A stretch of 64,000 bases of DNA from JBFGFX01 sp965232455 (GTDB lineage: Bacteria; Pseudomonadota; Gammaproteobacteria; Steroidobacterales; Woeseiaceae): contig OZ246981.1 in the NCBI GenBank assembly GCA_965232455.1, forward strand, positions 4,154,001 through 4,218,000, written 5' to 3'. Below, in pieces: positions 61,412 through 64,000 of this stretch. How positions within the stretch are numbered: the first letter of the stretch is position 1; each line of letters opens with the position of its first letter. The position numbers and the translations under genes were made by a program. The notes under the pieces are model-generated. The model was not told where the DNA came from. It did no database searches and saw nothing but the letters and a program-made list of their open reading frames with translations.

Positions 61412-63412
61412 ATGAAAAATACGATAGCGATGCTCGGTATTACGAGCGCCTTCTGGCTGGCGATGCCGGCGTCCGGCGAGGTCGTCCGCACGACCGCCAA
61501 CAACGGCAATCTGATCATGGAAGACGTGCCGGCCATTCCGGCCGACGTCGTTGACAGCCTGAATCGTTATCAAAACGTCCGCTCCGCGTCGTTTCGCACA
61601 TGGACGGAAGACGGCAACGGGATCTACATCACCACGCGTTTCGCCGACGTCACCCAGATTCATCGGGTCGATCGTCCCGGGGGCGCCCGACGTCAGCTGA
61701 CGTTTTATAAGGAGCCGATCGGCGGTCTCGAGCGCCAGCCCGGCGGAGCGCGTATGATTTATACGCAGGACGCCGGCGGCAGCGAATTCGCCCAGGTGTT
61801 TCTGTTCGATCCCGCCAACGGTAGCGCGACGATGCTGACGGACGGCGAATCGCGCAACGGCGCGGTGCAGTGGGATCGCGACGGCCGCCGCATCGCGTAT
61901 CAGAGTACGCGTCGCAACGGTGCGTCGAACGACGTCTGGTTGATGGACCCGGAGGAGCCGGACAGCGCGCGCGTGGTGTTGGAATCACCGGACGGCAGTT
62001 GGTGGGGGCCGGTGGAGTTTTCCGAATCGGGCAGCAAAGTGCTGGTTCAGAACTACGTCAGCATCGCCGACTCGCGGGTACACCTGCTGGACCTCGATAC
62101 GGAGTCCCACACCTTGCTAATCGGCGGTGAACAGGGTTCCGGCGCAAACATGCCCGTGGGTTTCGATGCCGACGACGGCGGTTTCTGGCTGGTGACCGAT
62201 CGCGGCGGAGAGTTCAGACAGCTCGCGTGGCAGCCGTTGCAGGCGGGCGCCGAGGTAGACATCGTTACGGCGGACATTCCCTGGGACGTGTCGAACGCCA
62301 CCTTGAGCCACGATCGGCGCCGGCTGGCGTTTGCCGTTAACGAAAACGGGATGTCGCGGGTCTATCTCCTCGATACCGAAAGTCACGATTATCGCGCCAT
62401 CGACGTTGTACCGACCGGCACCGCCTTTGGCCTCGAGTTCAGTCCCGACGACACACGTCTGGCGATGACGCTCAACACACCGCAGACGCCAAGCGACAGT
62501 TTCGTACTGTCCCTGGGCGAGCGTCCGCTGGAGTATGGCCGCCTGACCCGCTGGACGTTCAGCGAAGTGGGAGGCCTGGACACCACGGCGTTCCCTTCGC
62601 CCGAACTCGTCGAGTTTCCGACGTTCGACGAGGTTGACGGCTCGCCGAGGATGATTCCGGCCTGGGTTTACAAGCCGCCAGGTGACGGGCCGTTCCCGGT
62701 CGTCGTATCCATCCACGGCGGACCGGAGGGTCAATCGCGACCTTTGTTCTCGAACACGTATCAGATGTGGATGAAATCGCTCGGCGTGGCCGTCGTGCTG
62801 CCCAACGTGCGCGGCTCCGCCGGCTACGGTAAAACGTACCTGTCGCTGGACAACGGTTTCAAGCGCGAGGACTCGGTCAAGGACATCGGCGCCCTGCTGG
62901 ACTGGATCGCGGATCAGCCCGACCTCGACACGTCGCGCGTAGCGGTCTACGGCGGCAGCTACGGGGGTTACATGGTGCTTGCGAGTTCGGTGCATTTCAG
63001 CGACAGGCTCAAGGCGGCCGTCGACATCGTCGGCATCTCGAACTTCGTCACGTTTCTGGAGAACACCCAGGACTACCGGCGCGATCTGCGGCGCCAGGAA
63101 TACGGCGACGAGCGCGATCCGGCGATGCGCGCGCATCTCGAGAAAATCAGCCCGGTCAACAGCGTCGGCAGAATCAAAGTTCCGATGTTCATCGTACAAG
63201 GGGAAAATGACCCGCGCGTGCCGGTGACCGAGTCCGAGCAGATGGTCGCCGCGCTGCGCAATCTCGGCCAGGACGTTTGGTACATGAACGCGTTGAACGA
63301 GGGTCACGGTTACCGCAAAAAAGAGAATCGGGATATCTACCAGCAGGCGGTCGTGATGTTTCTGCGCCGGCATCTGGTCGGCGACGACGAGACGGTCGCT
63401 GATTCGCGGTGA
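61412..63412 (+). CDS. secreted S9 family prolyl oligopeptidase
   Basis: AAAGGGG precedes ATG 61412. The 666-residue protein has a signal peptide (MLGITSAFWLAMPASG), a seven-blade-type beta-propeller region with TolB/WD-like repeats (IYITTRFADVTQIHRVD, MIYTQDAGGSEFAQVFLFD, LSHDRRRLAFAVNENGMSRVYLLD), and a C-terminal peptidase domain: VSIHGGPEGQSRP, nucleophile in YGGSYGGYMVLA, Asp in GENDPRVP and His in NEGHGYRKKENR. It should cleave short peptides in the periplasm or outside. Its stop overlaps the rsmG GTG by 4 bases. Confidence 0.93.
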   Translation: MKNTIAMLGITSAFWLAMPASGEVVRTTANNGNLIMEDVPAIPADVVDSLNRYQNVRSASFRTWTEDGNGIYITTRFADVTQIHRVDRPGGARRQLTFYKEPIGGLERQPGGARMIYTQDAGGSEFAQVFLFDPANGSATMLTDGESRNGAVQWDRDGRRIAYQSTRRNGASNDVWLMDPEEPDSARVVLESPDGSWWGPVEFSESGSKVLVQNYVSIADSRVHLLDLDTESHTLLIGGEQGSGANMPVGFDADDGGFWLVTDRGGEFRQLAWQPLQAGAEVDIVTADIPWDVSNATLSHDRRRLAFAVNENGMSRVYLLDTESHDYRAIDVVPTGTAFGLEFSPDDTRLAMTLNTPQTPSDSFVLSLGERPLEYGRLTRWTFSEVGGLDTTAFPSPELVEFPTFDEVDGSPRMIPAWVYKPPGDGPFPVVVSIHGGPEGQSRPLFSNTYQMWMKSLGVAVVLPNVRGSAGYGKTYLSLDNGFKREDSVKDIGALLDWIADQPDLDTSRVAVYGGSYGGYMVLASSVHFSDRLKAAVDIVGISNFVTFLENTQDYRRDLRRQEYGDERDPAMRAHLEKISPVNSVGRIKVPMFIVQGENDPRVPVTESEQMVAALRNLGQDVWYMNALNEGHGYRKKENRDIYQQAVVMFLRRHLVGDDETVADSR

Positions 63413-64000
63413 CCCGCAGCGAGCTTGTCCGGGCGATAAGCGAGGGAGCGCAGGCGCTGGCGCCGTCCGCGGACGGCGGTTTGTCCGCGGATTCGGTCGA
63501 GCGGCTCGCCACCCTGATCGAGGAACTCGGGCGCTGGGGCAGGCGCATCAACCTGACGGCGATTCGCGACCCGCGGGCAATGGTCAGCGGACATGTCCTC
63601 GACAGTTTGGCGGTTCGTCCGCTGCTGCACGGCCGTCGAGTCATCGATATCGGCACCGGCGCCGGCTTTCCCGGGCTTCCGCTCGCGATCGTGGAATCCG
63701 ACCGGGAATTCCTGCTGCTGGACGCCAACGGCAAGAAGCTCGGCTTCGTACAGCACATAATCGGTCTGCTCGGCCTAAAAAACGCTACGGTGGCAAAGGC
63801 GAGAGCAGAGGACTATGCACCCGGCGAACGCTTTGATACCGTGATCGCCCGGGCACTGGCGGCCATAGCGCGGCTTACGGAGCTTGGCGGACACCTGCTT
63901 GGAGAGGACGGTGTGCTGCTGGCTTTGAAGGGAAAACTCCCGACCGAAGAACTCGACGACCTGTCCGGATTGTGGGAATACAGCGTGACCAAACTCAAGG
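63409..64000 (+). CDS. rsmG: 16S rRNA (guanine(527)-N(7))-methyltransferase RsmG (3' partial)
   Basis: GTG 63409 overlaps the peptidase stop (GTGA). About 197 residues are visible before the window ends: IEELGRWGRRINLTAIRDPRAMVSGHVLDSLAV, the SAM-binding loop VIDIGTGAGFPGLPLAI, LLDANGKKLGFVQHII and IARALAAIARLTEL. These are the GidB/RsmG signatures. RsmG methylates G527 of 16S rRNA. parA and parB often follow rsmG; they would be just beyond the edge and would use the parS sites in recF. Confidence 0.96.
   Translation, partial: MTRSELVRAISEGAQALAPSADGGLSADSVERLATLIEELGRWGRRINLTAIRDPRAMVSGHVLDSLAVRPLLHGRRVIDIGTGAGFPGLPLAIVESDREFLLLDANGKKLGFVQHIIGLLGLKNATVAKARAEDYAPGERFDTVIARALAAIARLTELGGHLLGEDGVLLALKGKLPTEELDDLSGLWEYSVTKLK

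Noticed and set aside
62117..63373. 418-codon frame antisense to the S9 peptidase
   Set aside because: Overlaps the complete catalytic domain; no protein signature of its own.

Overview
The window is a 64-kb, high-GC segment of a gammaproteobacterial chromosome that spans the replication origin. The placement rests on gene order: dnaA-dnaN-recF-gyrB running left, with rpmH-rnpA-yidC-mnmE running right; the yibN-grxC-secB-gpsA / envC-ctpA-yibQ locus; glnA-ntrB-ntrC with sigma54 control; and dtd-tatABC. A marine, protein-degrading lineage (for example near Woeseiaceae/Chromatiales) fits the peptidases, peptide transporters and methylcitrate cycle, but that placement is inference only.

Left part (1-21 kb): a Kef-type antiporter cut by the window edge; a Tat-exported aldo/keto reductase; a TRAP-type binding lipoprotein without transporter partners; a candidate small RNA with its own terminator; dtd; tatABC; a POT peptide symporter; a secreted seven-domain Kazal inhibitor; yibQ-ctpA-envC diverging from yibN-grxC-secB-gpsA; trmL; a class 1B-like dihydroorotate dehydrogenase; and the ntrC-ntrB-DUF4124-glnA nitrogen block, whose promoter carries two NtrC sites and a -24/-12 element.

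Origin part (21-43 kb): glyQS, an acyltransferase, a TerB-like protein, gyrB, recF (with two parS sites inside its coding sequence, one centred in a 34-bp perfect palindrome), dnaN, a likely oriC between dnaN and dnaA, dnaA, rpmH, rnpA (no usual start codon visible), yidC, a 340-bp array of REP-like repeats and two long hairpins, a hydrolase/OsmC fusion, mnmE, an ABC exporter with a secreted peptidase, and mnmG.

Right part (43-64 kb): the usual mnmG-rsmG neighbourhood is split by about 20 kb of accessory metabolism: an oligopeptide ABC importer, a DUF945 protein, a dihaem cytochrome c, two metallo-beta-lactamase-fold hydrolases, an AcuI-type reductase, a beta-lactamase-fold hydrolase, an outer-membrane barrel, a SRAP protein, an esterase, prpB-prpC-prpD and an S9 peptidase whose stop codon overlaps the start of rsmG. 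Peptide uptake and peptidolysis, reduction of acryloyl-CoA to propionyl-CoA and the methylcitrate cycle could together form one catabolic theme. No tRNA, rRNA, CRISPR array, transposase or prophage gene was recognised. Several genes (gpsA, ntrB, one metallo-hydrolase, rnpA) have their best start at CTG, ATC or ATT, which deserves checking.
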